Source: Brevibacillus_H ginsengisoli (lineage in GTDB: Bacteria; Bacillota; Bacilli; Brevibacillales; Brevibacillaceae). Taken from it: a DNA stretch of 64,000 nucleotides. Made by a program: the position numbers and the translations under genes. Below the pieces are notes generated by a model, which saw only the letters and a list, made by a program, of their open reading frames with translations, ran no database searches and had not been told where the DNA came from. Of the stretch, positions 26,079 through 35,413 are shown piece by piece. Numbering within the stretch: the first letter of the stretch is position 1; every line of letters starts with the position of its first letter. The stretch covers positions 1-64,000 of the forward strand of contig NZ_JBNJQR010000009.1 of the NCBI RefSeq assembly GCF_050113715.1, in the 5' to 3' direction.

Positions 26079-27626
26079 GTGTCGATTAAAAAAGCGCTAA
26101 TTAGTGTTTCTGACAAAACTGGTGTTGTCGAGTTTGCCCGTCAACTAGTGAGCTTGGGTGTGGAAGTGATTTCTACGGGGGGAACCGCGACACTTTTGAA
26201 AGAATCAGGCGTTCCGGTCACAGGGATCTCTGAAGTAACTGGTTTCCCTGAAATTCTCGATGGCCGTGTCAAAACACTGCATCCCAACATTCATAGCGGA
26301 TTGTTGGCGATTAGAGATAATGAAGCGCATGTTAAGCAGCTGGAAGACTTGAATATCCAAACGATTGATCTCGTTGTAGTGAATCTGTACCCCTTCAAGC
26401 AAACGATTGCCAAGTCCGACGTGACATTTGAAGAGGCGATTGAAAATATTGACATTGGCGGACCAACGATGCTCCGTTCCGCTGCCAAGAACCAAGCATT
26501 TGTTACGGTTGTCGTAGATGCGAGTGATTATGCACAAGTATTGAAGGAAGTTTCTGAGCAAGGGGATACTACTCTCGAAACCCGTCAGAAGCTCGCGGCC
26601 AAAGTATTCCGTCATACTGCTGCCTACGATGCTTTGATTTCTCGTTATCTGAGCGAGCAAGTGGGAGAGTTTCTGCCTGAGACCTATACCGTTACGTATG
26701 AGAAAGCGCAGGATTTGCGATATGGCGAAAATCCACATCAACGCGCTGCCTTTTACCGTGAGCCATTAGCTGGAGAAGGTACGGTTGCTACAGCAGAGCA
26801 GCTGCACGGCAAAGAACTTTCCTATAATAATATTAATGATGCGGATGCGGCTCTGGCTATCGTTCGGGAATTCACAGAACCTGCTGTTGTAGCCATCAAG
26901 CATATGAATCCATGCGGTGTGGGAATTGGCGCTACGATTAAAGAAGCCTACGAAAAGGCGTATGCCGCTGATCCTGTCTCCATTTTTGGAGGAATTGTTG
27001 CCGCTAATCGTCCAATTGACGAGCAAACCGCTTTACTGTTAAAAGAAATCTTCTTGGAAATTATTCTGGCTCCAGACTTCACCCCAGAAGCGCTCCAAAT
27101 TCTTCAGCAAAAGAAAAACCTTCGCCTGCTTCGCACCAATAATGAGTCAGCGCAAAGCAGTCTGGCGCCAAGCTTGAGAGTAGCGCCGGTTGTTGGAGGG
27201 GTTCTGGTACAGGATTATGATACCAAGCAATTGAACATGGATGAACTCACCGTTGTAACAGAGCGCAAACCATCCGCAGAAGAACTGGCTCAGCTGGAAT
27301 TTGCTTGGAAAGTTGTGAAGCATGTTAAATCCAACGCCATTTTATTGGCCAAAGACAACATGACAATTGGCGTGGGGGCTGGACAGATGAATCGCGTCGG
27401 CTCCGCTAAGATTGCCATTGAACAGGCTGGGGAAAACGTAAAAGGTGCTGTACTTGCTTCAGATGCCTTCTTCCCGATGCCAGATACAGTCGAAACTGCA
27501 GCGCAAGCAGGTATTACGGCGATTATCCAGCCAGGGGGTTCCGTCCGTGATCAGGACTCCATCGATGCTTGCAATCGCTTTGGCATTGCCATGGTATTTA
27601 CCGGAGTTCGTCATTTCAAACATTAA
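26079..27626 (+). CDS. purH: AICAR transformylase / IMP cyclohydrolase
   Basis: A 515-residue bifunctional enzyme for the last two steps to IMP. The N-terminal cyclohydrolase domain has ALISVSDKTG, STGGTA and DGRVKTLHP. The C-terminal transformylase has RYGENPHQ, the Lys-His pair in AIKHMNPCG, and ends in MVFTGVRHFKH. The start is GTG at 26079, nine bases after GGGAGG. It heads a separate purHD unit with its own PurR-type promoter. Confidence 0.98.
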   Translation: MSIKKALISVSDKTGVVEFARQLVSLGVEVISTGGTATLLKESGVPVTGISEVTGFPEILDGRVKTLHPNIHSGLLAIRDNEAHVKQLEDLNIQTIDLVVVNLYPFKQTIAKSDVTFEEAIENIDIGGPTMLRSAAKNQAFVTVVVDASDYAQVLKEVSEQGDTTLETRQKLAAKVFRHTAAYDALISRYLSEQVGEFLPETYTVTYEKAQDLRYGENPHQRAAFYREPLAGEGTVATAEQLHGKELSYNNINDADAALAIVREFTEPAVVAIKHMNPCGVGIGATIKEAYEKAYAADPVSIFGGIVAANRPIDEQTALLLKEIFLEIILAPDFTPEALQILQQKKNLRLLRTNNESAQSSLAPSLRVAPVVGGVLVQDYDTKQLNMDELTVVTERKPSAEELAQLEFAWKVVKHVKSNAILLAKDNMTIGVGAGQMNRVGSAKIAIEQAGENVKGAVLASDAFFPMPDTVETAAQAGITAIIQPGGSVRDQDSIDACNRFGIAMVFTGVRHFKH

Positions 27627-27638
27627 GGAGGATGACCG

Positions 27639-28907
27639 ATGAACGTATTGGTTATCGGCGGCGGTGGTCGAGAGCATACGATCGCCTGGAAACTGTCACA
27701 ATCACCCAAGGTGGATAAAATTTATTGCGCACCAGGCAATGGCGGAACGGCTGAGCTTGGGCGAAATGTAAACGTTGCGGTCTCCGATTTTGCGGGACTT
27801 GCTCAATTTGTCAAAGATGAAGGAATTGACCTGACGATCGTAGGTCCGGAAGATCCGTTGCTTGCTGGAATCGTGGATTTCTTCGAAGCTCGCGGATTAG
27901 CGATTTTTGGAGTGAATGCTCTTGCCGCAAAAGTCGAAGGCAGCAAAAGCTTTGCCAAAAGCATCATGAAACGCTATTCCATTCCTACAGCCCGTTATGA
28001 GTCGTTCATCGATTATGAGTCCGCATTGGCCTATGTGCGCGAGCAAGGAGCGCCTATCGTGGTGAAAGCGGATGGGTTGGCTGCCGGTAAAGGGGTAATT
28101 GTTGCGCAAACCTTGGAAGAGGCGGAGAACGCGTTGCACTCGATCATGCAGGACGGGGCGTTTGGACAAGCGGGAAGTCGAGTGGTTGTCGAAGAATTCA
28201 TGAGCGGTGAAGAGCTTACTCTGATGGCTTTTGTAGATGGAGAAACAGTCAAACCAATGATCACCGCGCAAGACCATAAGGCTGTATTCGATGGCGATCG
28301 TGGCCCGAATACAGGTGGAATGGGTACGTATGCCCCAGTGCCGCACATGTCACAGGAATTGGTGAACGAGATCGTCGAAATGATCGTCAAACCAATGGCC
28401 AAAGCGATGGTGAGCGAAGGCATTGTGTTTAGAGGGATTCTGTACACCGGATTGATGATTACTTCTGAAGGTCCTAAGGTCGTGGAGTTTAACGCGCGAT
28501 TTGGCGATCCTGAGACGCAGGTCATCCTCCCGTTGCTGGAGACTGATCTGGTAGATATTTGTCTCGCTACCATAAAAGGAGAACTGGCGTCTGTCGATGT
28601 GCAATGGAGCGACAAAAGCGCGCTTTGTGTCGTGATGGCTGCACCAGGCTATCCGGGGGATTATCCCAAAGGGGCAATGATTAACGGACTTCCTAAGCCG
28701 AACAAAGAGACGATCGTCTTCCATGCGGGAACTCAACTTACAATGGAAGGAACTGTGACCAATGGCGGACGTGTGCTTGGTGTAACTGGTGTTAGCGACA
28801 CGTTGGAACAGGCTCAAGAGGTTGCGTATAAACAAGTGGCTTCCATTTCGTTCGAAGGGGCTCATTACCGCAAGGATATTGGAGACAAAGCGCTTAGAAG
28901 AGTATAG
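27639..28907 (+). CDS. purD: GAR synthetase
   Basis: A 422-residue ATP-grasp ligase joining glycine to phosphoribosylamine. It begins VLVIGGGGREHTIAWKL. The ATP-grasp core has VVKADGLAAGKGV and VEFNARFGDPETQ. AAGGAGG precedes it, 12 bases after purH. It completes the set of genes from PRPP to IMP found in this window. Confidence 0.98.
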   Translation: MNVLVIGGGGREHTIAWKLSQSPKVDKIYCAPGNGGTAELGRNVNVAVSDFAGLAQFVKDEGIDLTIVGPEDPLLAGIVDFFEARGLAIFGVNALAAKVEGSKSFAKSIMKRYSIPTARYESFIDYESALAYVREQGAPIVVKADGLAAGKGVIVAQTLEEAENALHSIMQDGAFGQAGSRVVVEEFMSGEELTLMAFVDGETVKPMITAQDHKAVFDGDRGPNTGGMGTYAPVPHMSQELVNEIVEMIVKPMAKAMVSEGIVFRGILYTGLMITSEGPKVVEFNARFGDPETQVILPLLETDLVDICLATIKGELASVDVQWSDKSALCVVMAAPGYPGDYPKGAMINGLPKPNKETIVFHAGTQLTMEGTVTNGGRVLGVTGVSDTLEQAQEVAYKQVASISFEGAHYRKDIGDKALRRV

Positions 28908-28916
28908 TATGTACCT

Positions 28917-28957
28917 AAGGGAAGATCCGCTTCTAGGAGCGGTATCTTCCCTTTTTT
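28917..28957 (+). terminator. Terminator of purHD
   Basis: GGGAAGAT.CCGCT pairs with AGCGG.ATCTTCCC and a run of six T follows. The last codons of a minus-strand small gene lie in the same bases. Confidence 0.9.
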
Positions 28958-29070
28958 CTACCTACGTTTATAATAAAATAAACCATGACAGCAATGGAGG
29001 CAATTGCTAAAGCGGCCACAAACAGGTTGTGTGAGATCCATTCGTAGAGGTGAGGTCCGATAAGGATCAT
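28933..29070 (-). CDS. Small single-pass membrane protein, 45 residues
   Basis: A short frame starts at ATG 29068-29070. It begins MILIGPHLYEWISHN, then has a hydrophobic run (about residues 16-35: LFVAALAIASIAVMVYFII) and a basic end GRKKGRYRS. Its ribosome binding site AGGGGG overlaps the stop codon of the DUF2892 gene and is eight bases from the ATG, so the two are probably translationally coupled. The 3' end runs into the purD terminator on the other strand. I do not recognise the family. Confidence 0.7.
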   Translation of the reverse strand: MILIGPHLYEWISHNLFVAALAIASIAVMVYFIINVGRKKGRYRS

Positions 29071-29082
29071 ATCATAATCCCC

Positions 29083-29655
29083 CTAAGAATACGTCGGATA
29101 CGTATTCTCATCCTGTTTGTAATTGGTTGCTTGAGTCTTCGCTCTCCGCAGATTTTCCCGCAGATTTTCTCTGGTTCGAACATGTCTAGTTTGCCCCCGA
29201 GAAGAAGTCTGGGAAGTAGTTGTAGCCTGGGAAGATCTTGCATGTACTGGTTGCGCAGCTTCAGCAATTGCGGAGCTAACCATTTCAGCCACATCGAAAT
29301 CCTGTTTGCTACCTTCTTGGCGGTTAACATTCGAGGTCATATGGGAACGGTTATTTTCTTCGCCAATCGCTTCTGTGAATTGGGCCAGCTGGGAAGCCAT
29401 GAAATTGTCCCCGATTCTGGACAGCTTTTTTTTCGCTTTCTCCATACCTTGTTCCGTGCGCGTTTCCACACCCATACCATATAGCATCGGACAAAAACCG
29501 GTGACTCCTTCGGCAACTTTCATAGCGGACATGGTCATGAGAAGCCATGGAGTACGATGAGGACGTCTGGACATCTTGCCTATACCGTAAGCCAAGCCTA
29601 ACAAGCCGAGTGTAATTCGAATGGATGCGTCAATTGTTCCAACGTTCTTTTGCAT
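29083..29655 (-). CDS. DUF2892 membrane protein with long hydrophilic tail
   Basis: A 190-residue protein. The N-terminal 65 residues form a DUF2892 (YgaP-type inner-membrane) domain with two hydrophobic hairpin segments: NVGTIDASIRITLGLLGLAYG, then PWLLMTMSAM, then GVTGFCPMLYGMG. The rest is hydrophilic, rich in Ser, Thr, Gln and Arg, and of low complexity. ATG 29655 was chosen because GGGAGGGAA precedes it; the open frame extends further up. It is divergent from yerA and upstream of the 45-residue membrane protein. Confidence 0.8.
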   Translation of the reverse strand: MQKNVGTIDASIRITLGLLGLAYGIGKMSRRPHRTPWLLMTMSAMKVAEGVTGFCPMLYGMGVETRTEQGMEKAKKKLSRIGDNFMASQLAQFTEAIGEENNRSHMTSNVNRQEGSKQDFDVAEMVSSAIAEAAQPVHARSSQATTTSQTSSRGQTRHVRTRENLRENLRRAKTQATNYKQDENTYPTYS

Positions 29656-29744
29656 GGACAGATTCCCTCCCTTTTCTACTGATAGTTTGTAACCACCTCC
29701 GAAAAACAAACATGGAAAAAAACGGATGAAAGGAATGAACGATT

Positions 29745-31523
29745 ATGCGTATACGACCATTATCGCAAGAAAAATATTTGCAGCTGTTGCGAACTGCCAA
29801 GAATCAGGCAGCGGCCACGGTATGGATCCGAGGCGGGAAGGTGCTGGACGTCTTCCTCAAAGAATGGCGGGAAGCCCATGTGGTACTCGCAGGAGAACGA
29901 ATCGCCTACATAGGAGAACGTGAGCCGTTAGTCGACGAACACACAGAGATTATCGATGCGACAGGGTCTTATCTGGTGCCCGGCTATATTGAGCCGCATG
30001 CGCATCCATTTCAGTGGTACAACCCATTTAATTTAAACGATTATGCCTTAGCGCGTGGAACGACGACAATGATCGCGGATAACCTATTTCTTTTCAATAG
30101 CTTGCCGTTTGAAGAGGTAACGCAAATCATGGATCTTTTGTCTGGGCATCCAGTTAAACAGTACTTCTGGGCAAGGCTTGATCCTCAAAGTCAGAAAATA
30201 GAGAAAAAGGCAAGGTACACAAAAGACCAATTAACCCAGATGCTCGCCCATCCCCTCGTCATTCAGGCAGGCGAATTAACCGATTGGGGTGGCATTCTGG
30301 CTGAGCAAGAAGAGTTAATCCACGGGATGATGAAGGCAAGAGAACTCGGCAAAAGAATTGAAGGACATCATCCGGGCGCTTCCTGGGATACACTCAACAT
30401 TGCGGCTGCGGCAGGCGTGACAGCATGCCACGAAAGCATTAACGTTGATGAACTAATCAACCGGCTACGTCTGGGATTGTATGTTACGTTGCGTCATTCG
30501 TCTATTCGTCCCGATTTGCCGGTTCTCATCCAGGGAATCCGTGAGCGACAGATCCCTTGGTCCTCGCGATTTATGCTGACCTCAGACGGTTCCACACCGC
30601 CAATGATGGGAAAAGGCTTCATGGATTACACCATTCGCGTAGCCATCGAAGCGGGTGCGCCAGCCACGGAAGCGTATGTAATGGCTACGTTGAACCCGGC
30701 AACTTATTATGGCTTGGACGCGGAGATTGGCAGTATTACACCAGGAAGAATCGCCGATATCCTGATGCTTTCCGCTCCTGAAAATCCCGTGCCGCATACA
30801 GTTATGGCCAATGGAAAGGTGTGGAGTCGCAATCAGCAGTTGGTACAAAAGCCTCTGAACGTGGACTTGTCCCAGTTTTCCTTTGAGAATCGCAGCGATG
30901 ACTGGCTTATGCAAGCGTCAGCTGATTGGTTTGATTTCGTACACCCGGACACAGAGATTTCCGTCATCGAGATGCTGAATGCCGTGATTACCAAACCAGC
31001 GATGGAAAAGCTGCCACGGGACTCGGACGGATTCATCAGTTTGGAGCATGACCCATCGCTTTGTTACGTCTTTTTGCTGGACACGCACTCAAGAAGGATT
31101 ACTCGGGCTGTCCTCCGCGGATTTGGAGAGAATATCGACGCCTTGGCTAGTACCTATACGGCTTCAGGTGACTGGATCGTACTGGGAAGAGATAAGGTGC
31201 AGATCGCCGAAGCCATCCGTCACCTGAATCGAATGAACGGCGGAATCGTACTCTTGAACCAAGGTCGCATAGAGTTTGAACAGCGTCTTCCGATATCGGG
31301 GATGGTCAGTCAGGAGCCGATGGCAGTGCTTGTGGAGAAAGGTGAGGAGTTCTGTGAATTCCTGCGGAAAAAAGGCCATAAACATATCGACCCAATCTAC
31401 TCGCTGTTGTTTATTACGGCTACACATCTACCGTTCATTCGGCTCATGGATGAAGGGATTTACGATGTCAAAAAGAGAAAAATCATTGTTCCATCCAGCC
31501 AACTAGACACTTTACCGAATTAA
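29745..31523 (+). CDS. yerA: Adenine deaminase-like amidohydrolase (YerA)
   Basis: A 592-residue amidohydrolase related to adenine deaminase and to B. subtilis YerA, which is likewise placed after purHD. The N-terminal metal pair His85-x-His87 is in PGYIEPHAHPF. More metal-site candidates are EGHHPGAS and CHES, and TSDGSTPP resembles the catalytic aspartate block. The adenine-deaminase usual DGHVHIESS is replaced by EPHAHPFQW, so true adenine specificity is uncertain. AAAGGA lies about ten bases before the ATG. The role would be purine salvage, consistent with its neighbours. Confidence 0.85.
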   Translation: MRIRPLSQEKYLQLLRTAKNQAAATVWIRGGKVLDVFLKEWREAHVVLAGERIAYIGEREPLVDEHTEIIDATGSYLVPGYIEPHAHPFQWYNPFNLNDYALARGTTTMIADNLFLFNSLPFEEVTQIMDLLSGHPVKQYFWARLDPQSQKIEKKARYTKDQLTQMLAHPLVIQAGELTDWGGILAEQEELIHGMMKARELGKRIEGHHPGASWDTLNIAAAAGVTACHESINVDELINRLRLGLYVTLRHSSIRPDLPVLIQGIRERQIPWSSRFMLTSDGSTPPMMGKGFMDYTIRVAIEAGAPATEAYVMATLNPATYYGLDAEIGSITPGRIADILMLSAPENPVPHTVMANGKVWSRNQQLVQKPLNVDLSQFSFENRSDDWLMQASADWFDFVHPDTEISVIEMLNAVITKPAMEKLPRDSDGFISLEHDPSLCYVFLLDTHSRRITRAVLRGFGENIDALASTYTASGDWIVLGRDKVQIAEAIRHLNRMNGGIVLLNQGRIEFEQRLPISGMVSQEPMAVLVEKGEEFCEFLRKKGHKHIDPIYSLLFITATHLPFIRLMDEGIYDVKKRKIIVPSSQLDTLPN

Positions 31524-31603
31524 ACTAAAGATATACTTATTCCAAAATGATCCAGAATTGTGCAAAAACATAAATAATATAACAATAAAAATAATTTTTT
31601 CTC

Positions 31604-31631
31604 TTGTAAATCTTCTAATTTATCTTACAAT
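31604..31631 (+). promoter_or_regulatory. Promoter of the liv cluster
   Basis: TTGTAA and TACAAT are 16 bases apart. The predicted leader of about 130 bases before the ATG at 31767 contains no riboswitch or T-box that I recognise. Confidence 0.5.
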
Positions 31632-31766
31632 AATTGAAGAGCCAAGCTACATCTGCCATCAGCTGCATGATAGAGACGTCACTTACATTCTTTGAGAGCT
31701 GAGAAGCCAGAAGGAATTTGGTGATAGAAAGACAAGTGACAGGTAGAAAAGGGGGATTTAACGGGT

Positions 31767-32987
31767 ATGAAGAGAAAGACTCAGCTCGGATTTCTGACAG
31801 CGGTTTTAGCTGCTGGAATGGCTCTCACAGGATGCGGTGGCGGTGCTCCCAGTGCCGGAGGCGGCTCAACGACTCAACCAAGTGGTTCTGCAAACAGCGG
31901 AGCTTCAGATGGCGGAAAGATCCTGATCGCGACGCAAAGCCCACTCTCAGGGTCGCAGTCTGCTATCGGGGATGCTATCAAAACAGGTGCGGAGTATGCT
32001 CTTAATCTCCAAAAAGACGAATTCAAAAAAATGGGTTTTGACTTGCAATTATATCCACAGGATGACCAAGCAGACCCCAAGCAAGGCGTAGCGAACGCGG
32101 AGCTTCTCATCTCCAATCCAGATGTCTACGGGGTAGTTGGACACTTTAACACAGGTGTCGCGATTCCCTCTTCTGTCAAGTATGAAGAAGGCAAGCTGGT
32201 AATGGTATCTCCAGCTAATACTGGAGTCAAGTTGACCGAAGAAAACAAGAAAACTGTTCACCGAATTTGCGCGCGTGATGACTCGCAAGGTCCGAAAGCC
32301 GCGATTTACGCGAAGAACCAATTGGGTGCAAAAACAGCTTTCCTCATTCACGATAAAACAGCGTATGGCCAAGGTCTTGTTGATCAGGTAAAAGCCCAAT
32401 TGGAAAAGGACGGCGTGCAAGTTCTTGGTTACGAAGGGATCACCCAAGGCGAGAAAGATTATAGCGCAGTACTTAACCAAGTAGTCTCCAAGAAGCCTGA
32501 CCTTCTCTACTTTGGAGGCATCTACTCGGAAGGCGGTATCCTGGTCAAGCAAGCTCGTGAAAAAGGCTTCAAAGGCTACTTCATGGGTGGCGACGGTATA
32601 GACTCTTCCGACATGATCAAGATTGCTGGTCCAGCTGTTGAAGGAGTTATCTTCACATCCATAGCGGGTGACGTATCGCAAACCGAAGAAGGGAAGAAAT
32701 GGGCTGCCGATTATGAGAAAGCGATGGGCAAAAAGCCTGAAACCTTCTCCGTATACGGATATGACAGCATGAATGTCATCCTGAACGGCTTAAAAGAAAC
32801 GATCAAAGCAAACGGTGGCAAAAAACCAACGCGTGAGCAAGTTCTGGATGCCGTTCACAAAACAACGGATTTCCAAGGACAATTCACCAAAGTCAGCTTT
32901 GACGACAAGGGTGACAATAAATACGCGGAAGTATTTATCTATAAATATGAAAAAGATAAATCCGTTTTTGTGGGTAAAGCTGAATAA
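31767..32987 (+). CDS. livJ: Branched-chain amino acid ABC transporter, binding lipoprotein
   Basis: A 406-residue type I periplasmic-binding protein anchored as a lipoprotein. The signal peptide ends in the lipobox LTGC with Cys23, and a Gly/Ser/Thr linker leads to the ligand-binding fold starting IATQSPLSGSQSA. GHFNTGVAIP and MVSPANTG line the usual ligand cleft. AGGGGGA precedes the start. It is followed by the permease and ATPase genes of the same transporter. Leu/Ile/Val as ligand is by family; other amino acids are possible. Confidence 0.92.
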   Translation: MKRKTQLGFLTAVLAAGMALTGCGGGAPSAGGGSTTQPSGSANSGASDGGKILIATQSPLSGSQSAIGDAIKTGAEYALNLQKDEFKKMGFDLQLYPQDDQADPKQGVANAELLISNPDVYGVVGHFNTGVAIPSSVKYEEGKLVMVSPANTGVKLTEENKKTVHRICARDDSQGPKAAIYAKNQLGAKTAFLIHDKTAYGQGLVDQVKAQLEKDGVQVLGYEGITQGEKDYSAVLNQVVSKKPDLLYFGGIYSEGGILVKQAREKGFKGYFMGGDGIDSSDMIKIAGPAVEGVIFTSIAGDVSQTEEGKKWAADYEKAMGKKPETFSVYGYDSMNVILNGLKETIKANGGKKPTREQVLDAVHKTTDFQGQFTKVSFDDKGDNKYAEVFIYKYEKDKSVFVGKAE

Positions 32988-33043
32988 TCCAACATAGAAC
33001 AAATCGCAGCTTATTCTTTGCCTCATCTCAGCACGCTGTATCG

Positions 33044-33070
33044 GGGCGACACGTAGGTTGTCGCCCTTTC
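33044..33070 (+). terminator. Weak terminator between the livJ-like gene and livH
   Basis: GGGCGACA pairs with TGTCGCCC, followed only by TTTCC. The short T-tract suggests partial read-through. That would give more binding protein than permease, a common pattern. Confidence 0.6.
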
Positions 33071-33157
33071 CTTGCGTATAGAAGAGACCGTCTCGTTTCC
33101 AGTTTGCAATGAGTTTAGTAAAGATAGAGAAATTTACATGAAAAGAGGGAAAAGACG

Positions 33158-34099
33158 ATGCTCAGCATGCTGCCTCAAGTACTGGTTGATGGACTAACCC
33201 TCGGGTTTATGTATGCCGTCGTTGCTTTAGGTTATACGATGGTATACGGAATTTTGGAGTTTATCAACTTCGCGCACGGTGAAATCTTCATGGTGGGTGC
33301 GTTTGTTGGTACGGAAGTTTTATTAATTTCGGATGCGGCGAATTCAGGCATGAATCCTTACTTGGCCTTCATTCTTAGTATTGTGATCGCCTCTGTGGTT
33401 ACTGGAGCGCTTGGTGTCGGCATCGAGCGGGTCGCTTATCGTCCGCTGCGCAATGCTCCCAAATTAGTTCCGATTATTTCGGCAATTGGTGTTTCGTTCT
33501 TGTTACAGGACGTGGTTCGTTTTACAGAAGCGATTACTCGCAATGAGTTTTACTTGAATGCGCCAATCCTCTTCCCTGGACAGATTGATTTGGGAGTTGC
33601 CACTATTCCAGTTAAAGGCTTAATTGTTATCGTGCTTGCGATTGTAATGATGATTACATTAACTTTCTTCGTAAACAAGACTAAATGGGGAATCGCCATG
33701 CGTGCTGTAGCCCAAGATCAATCTACGGCATCGCTGATGACTATAAATGTCGACAAAGTAATTATGCTTACCTTCCTGATCGGTTCCAGCTTAGGCGGTG
33801 CCACTGGGGTGCTTTTCGCTCAGAATTATGGAACGATTGACCCTTACATTGGATTCATTCTCGGTTTAAAAGCATTCACCGCAGCGGTTCTTGGCGGTAT
33901 CGGTAATCTTCGTGGGGCGATGGTCGGCGGTGTCCTCTTGGGTGTGTTGGAATCACTTGCCGGTGCATACCTTGGGCCGCTTACGAACGGCGCTTTTGGT
34001 GCCGAGTATAAAGACGTATTTTCGTTTGCGATTCTAATTCTCGTGCTTTTGTTCAAGCCAGAAGGTCTGTTTGGCGAAGCCGTAAAAGAGAAAGTGTAG
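33158..34099 (+). CDS. livH: Branched-chain amino acid permease LivH
   Basis: A 313-residue inner-membrane permease with about eight hydrophobic segments. It begins QVLVDGLTLGFMYAVVALGY and has NFAHGEIFMVGA, a typical LivH block. The cytoplasmic-loop sequence GIGNLRGAMVGGVLLG contacts the ATPases. AGAGGG precedes it. It forms the pore with LivM. Confidence 0.95.
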   Translation: MLSMLPQVLVDGLTLGFMYAVVALGYTMVYGILEFINFAHGEIFMVGAFVGTEVLLISDAANSGMNPYLAFILSIVIASVVTGALGVGIERVAYRPLRNAPKLVPIISAIGVSFLLQDVVRFTEAITRNEFYLNAPILFPGQIDLGVATIPVKGLIVIVLAIVMMITLTFFVNKTKWGIAMRAVAQDQSTASLMTINVDKVIMLTFLIGSSLGGATGVLFAQNYGTIDPYIGFILGLKAFTAAVLGGIGNLRGAMVGGVLLGVLESLAGAYLGPLTNGAFGAEYKDVFSFAILILVLLFKPEGLFGEAVKEKV

Positions 34100-34109
34100 G
34101 TGAGAGAAC

Positions 34110-35387
34110 ATGGCGAATAATCTATGGAATTCTGTCTTCAAAGAAAAACAAATCCCTCTTCTCTTTACCGTTATCTGGGTAGCCGCTTTTGCTACCGCCC
34201 TTTACTTGATGGAAAAGTCAGTAATCGCTTTTATCGGGATTTTATTCTCCGTAATCCTCGTATTCTACACAAAAACATCCAAGCTCATCCGCACGCTTAT
34301 GGGGGCAGCAATACTTCTCGTGATTATCCCGTTGGTGGCCGGTGACAACCGCTATTACATGGAGGTAGCGTCACAGGTAGGGATTTATGTTGCGATGGCA
34401 CTTGGGCTTAATATCGTAGTCGGTTTCGCTGGTTTATTAGACCTTGGCTATGTGGCGTTCTTCGCGGCTGGAGCTTATGCCTATGCGATTTTTGCTACCG
34501 CGCAAGCGAATGAATTTATCCCGGGTCATCTGTTCCCGCTCTCCGGCGAGTGGTTCTGGCTGTTCTTAATCGTTGGATTAATCGTTGCGGCTATTTTCGG
34601 TATTTTACTAGGTCTGCCAGTCTTACGTGTAAAAGGGGACTACCTGGCCATCGTAACACTTGGGTTCGGGGAGATTATCCGCATTATCTTTAACAACCTG
34701 GATAAGCCCATCAACATCACAAACGGCCCTCAAGGCCTTACGCCAATAGCCTCACCGGAGTTGTTCGGAATAAAAATGTCCACACCGTTCTACTTCTACT
34801 TTATTGTCTTGTTTGTGATTGCCTTTATCGTTTTGGCGAACGTCCGCTTCGAGCATTCACGTCTGGGACGCGCTTGGATCGCTGTTCGTGAAGACGAATT
34901 GGCCGCGCAGTCCATGGGGATTTCTCTCTTGAAAACCAAAATTGCCGCTTTTGCTACGGGTGCTTCCTTCGCAGGGGTGGTAGGGGTAATCTTCGCCGCC
35001 AAGCAAACCTTCGTTGACCCGACGTCGTTTACCATGATGGAATCGATCGGTATCCTCGTCATGGTTATCTTGGGTGGCAGCGGCAGTATCCCAGGTGTAA
35101 TTCTGGGGGCATCATTCGTTACGGTTCTGCAGGTTCAATTACTGAAGGAATTCTCCAACTTCCTGCATTCTTTGCAGGCATCCGGAATCATTAACTTGCC
35201 GAGTCAGCTTGACCCGTCCAAGTTCCAACGTCTTGTTTTTGGTATCTTATTAATCCTAGCCGCCTTATATCGACCGAATGGGTTAATACCGGCCCAACGG
35301 AAGAAAAACGACATTGACGGCATCAAGAAAAGCCAGTATACCAGCGTGAAGCAAGGCATCTTAGGGAAAATAACGGGAGGCAAGTAG
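34110..35387 (+). CDS. livM: Branched-chain amino acid permease LivM
   Basis: A 425-residue permease, longer than LivH because of extra N-terminal helices. YVAMALGLNIVVGFAGLLDLGYVAF and VRFEHSRLGRAW are family blocks. ILGGSGSIPGVILGA corresponds to the ATPase-contact loop. The gene starts ten bases after livH with AGGTGAG upstream. Confidence 0.95.
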   Translation: MANNLWNSVFKEKQIPLLFTVIWVAAFATALYLMEKSVIAFIGILFSVILVFYTKTSKLIRTLMGAAILLVIIPLVAGDNRYYMEVASQVGIYVAMALGLNIVVGFAGLLDLGYVAFFAAGAYAYAIFATAQANEFIPGHLFPLSGEWFWLFLIVGLIVAAIFGILLGLPVLRVKGDYLAIVTLGFGEIIRIIFNNLDKPINITNGPQGLTPIASPELFGIKMSTPFYFYFIVLFVIAFIVLANVRFEHSRLGRAWIAVREDELAAQSMGISLLKTKIAAFATGASFAGVVGVIFAAKQTFVDPTSFTMMESIGILVMVILGGSGSIPGVILGASFVTVLQVQLLKEFSNFLHSLQASGIINLPSQLDPSKFQRLVFGILLILAALYRPNGLIPAQRKKNDIDGIKKSQYTSVKQGILGKITGGK

Positions 35388-35413
35388 ATCCAGCCAAAAG
35401 GAGGGGCAGCAAG

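Noticed and set aside
28789..29010. 73-codon plus-strand frame at the end of purD
   Set aside because: It overlaps purD and runs through the purHD terminator; no binding site.
29050..29484. 144-codon plus-strand frame opposite the DUF2892 gene
   Set aside because: It is the mirror of a frame with a binding site and a recognised domain; its own translation has no family features.
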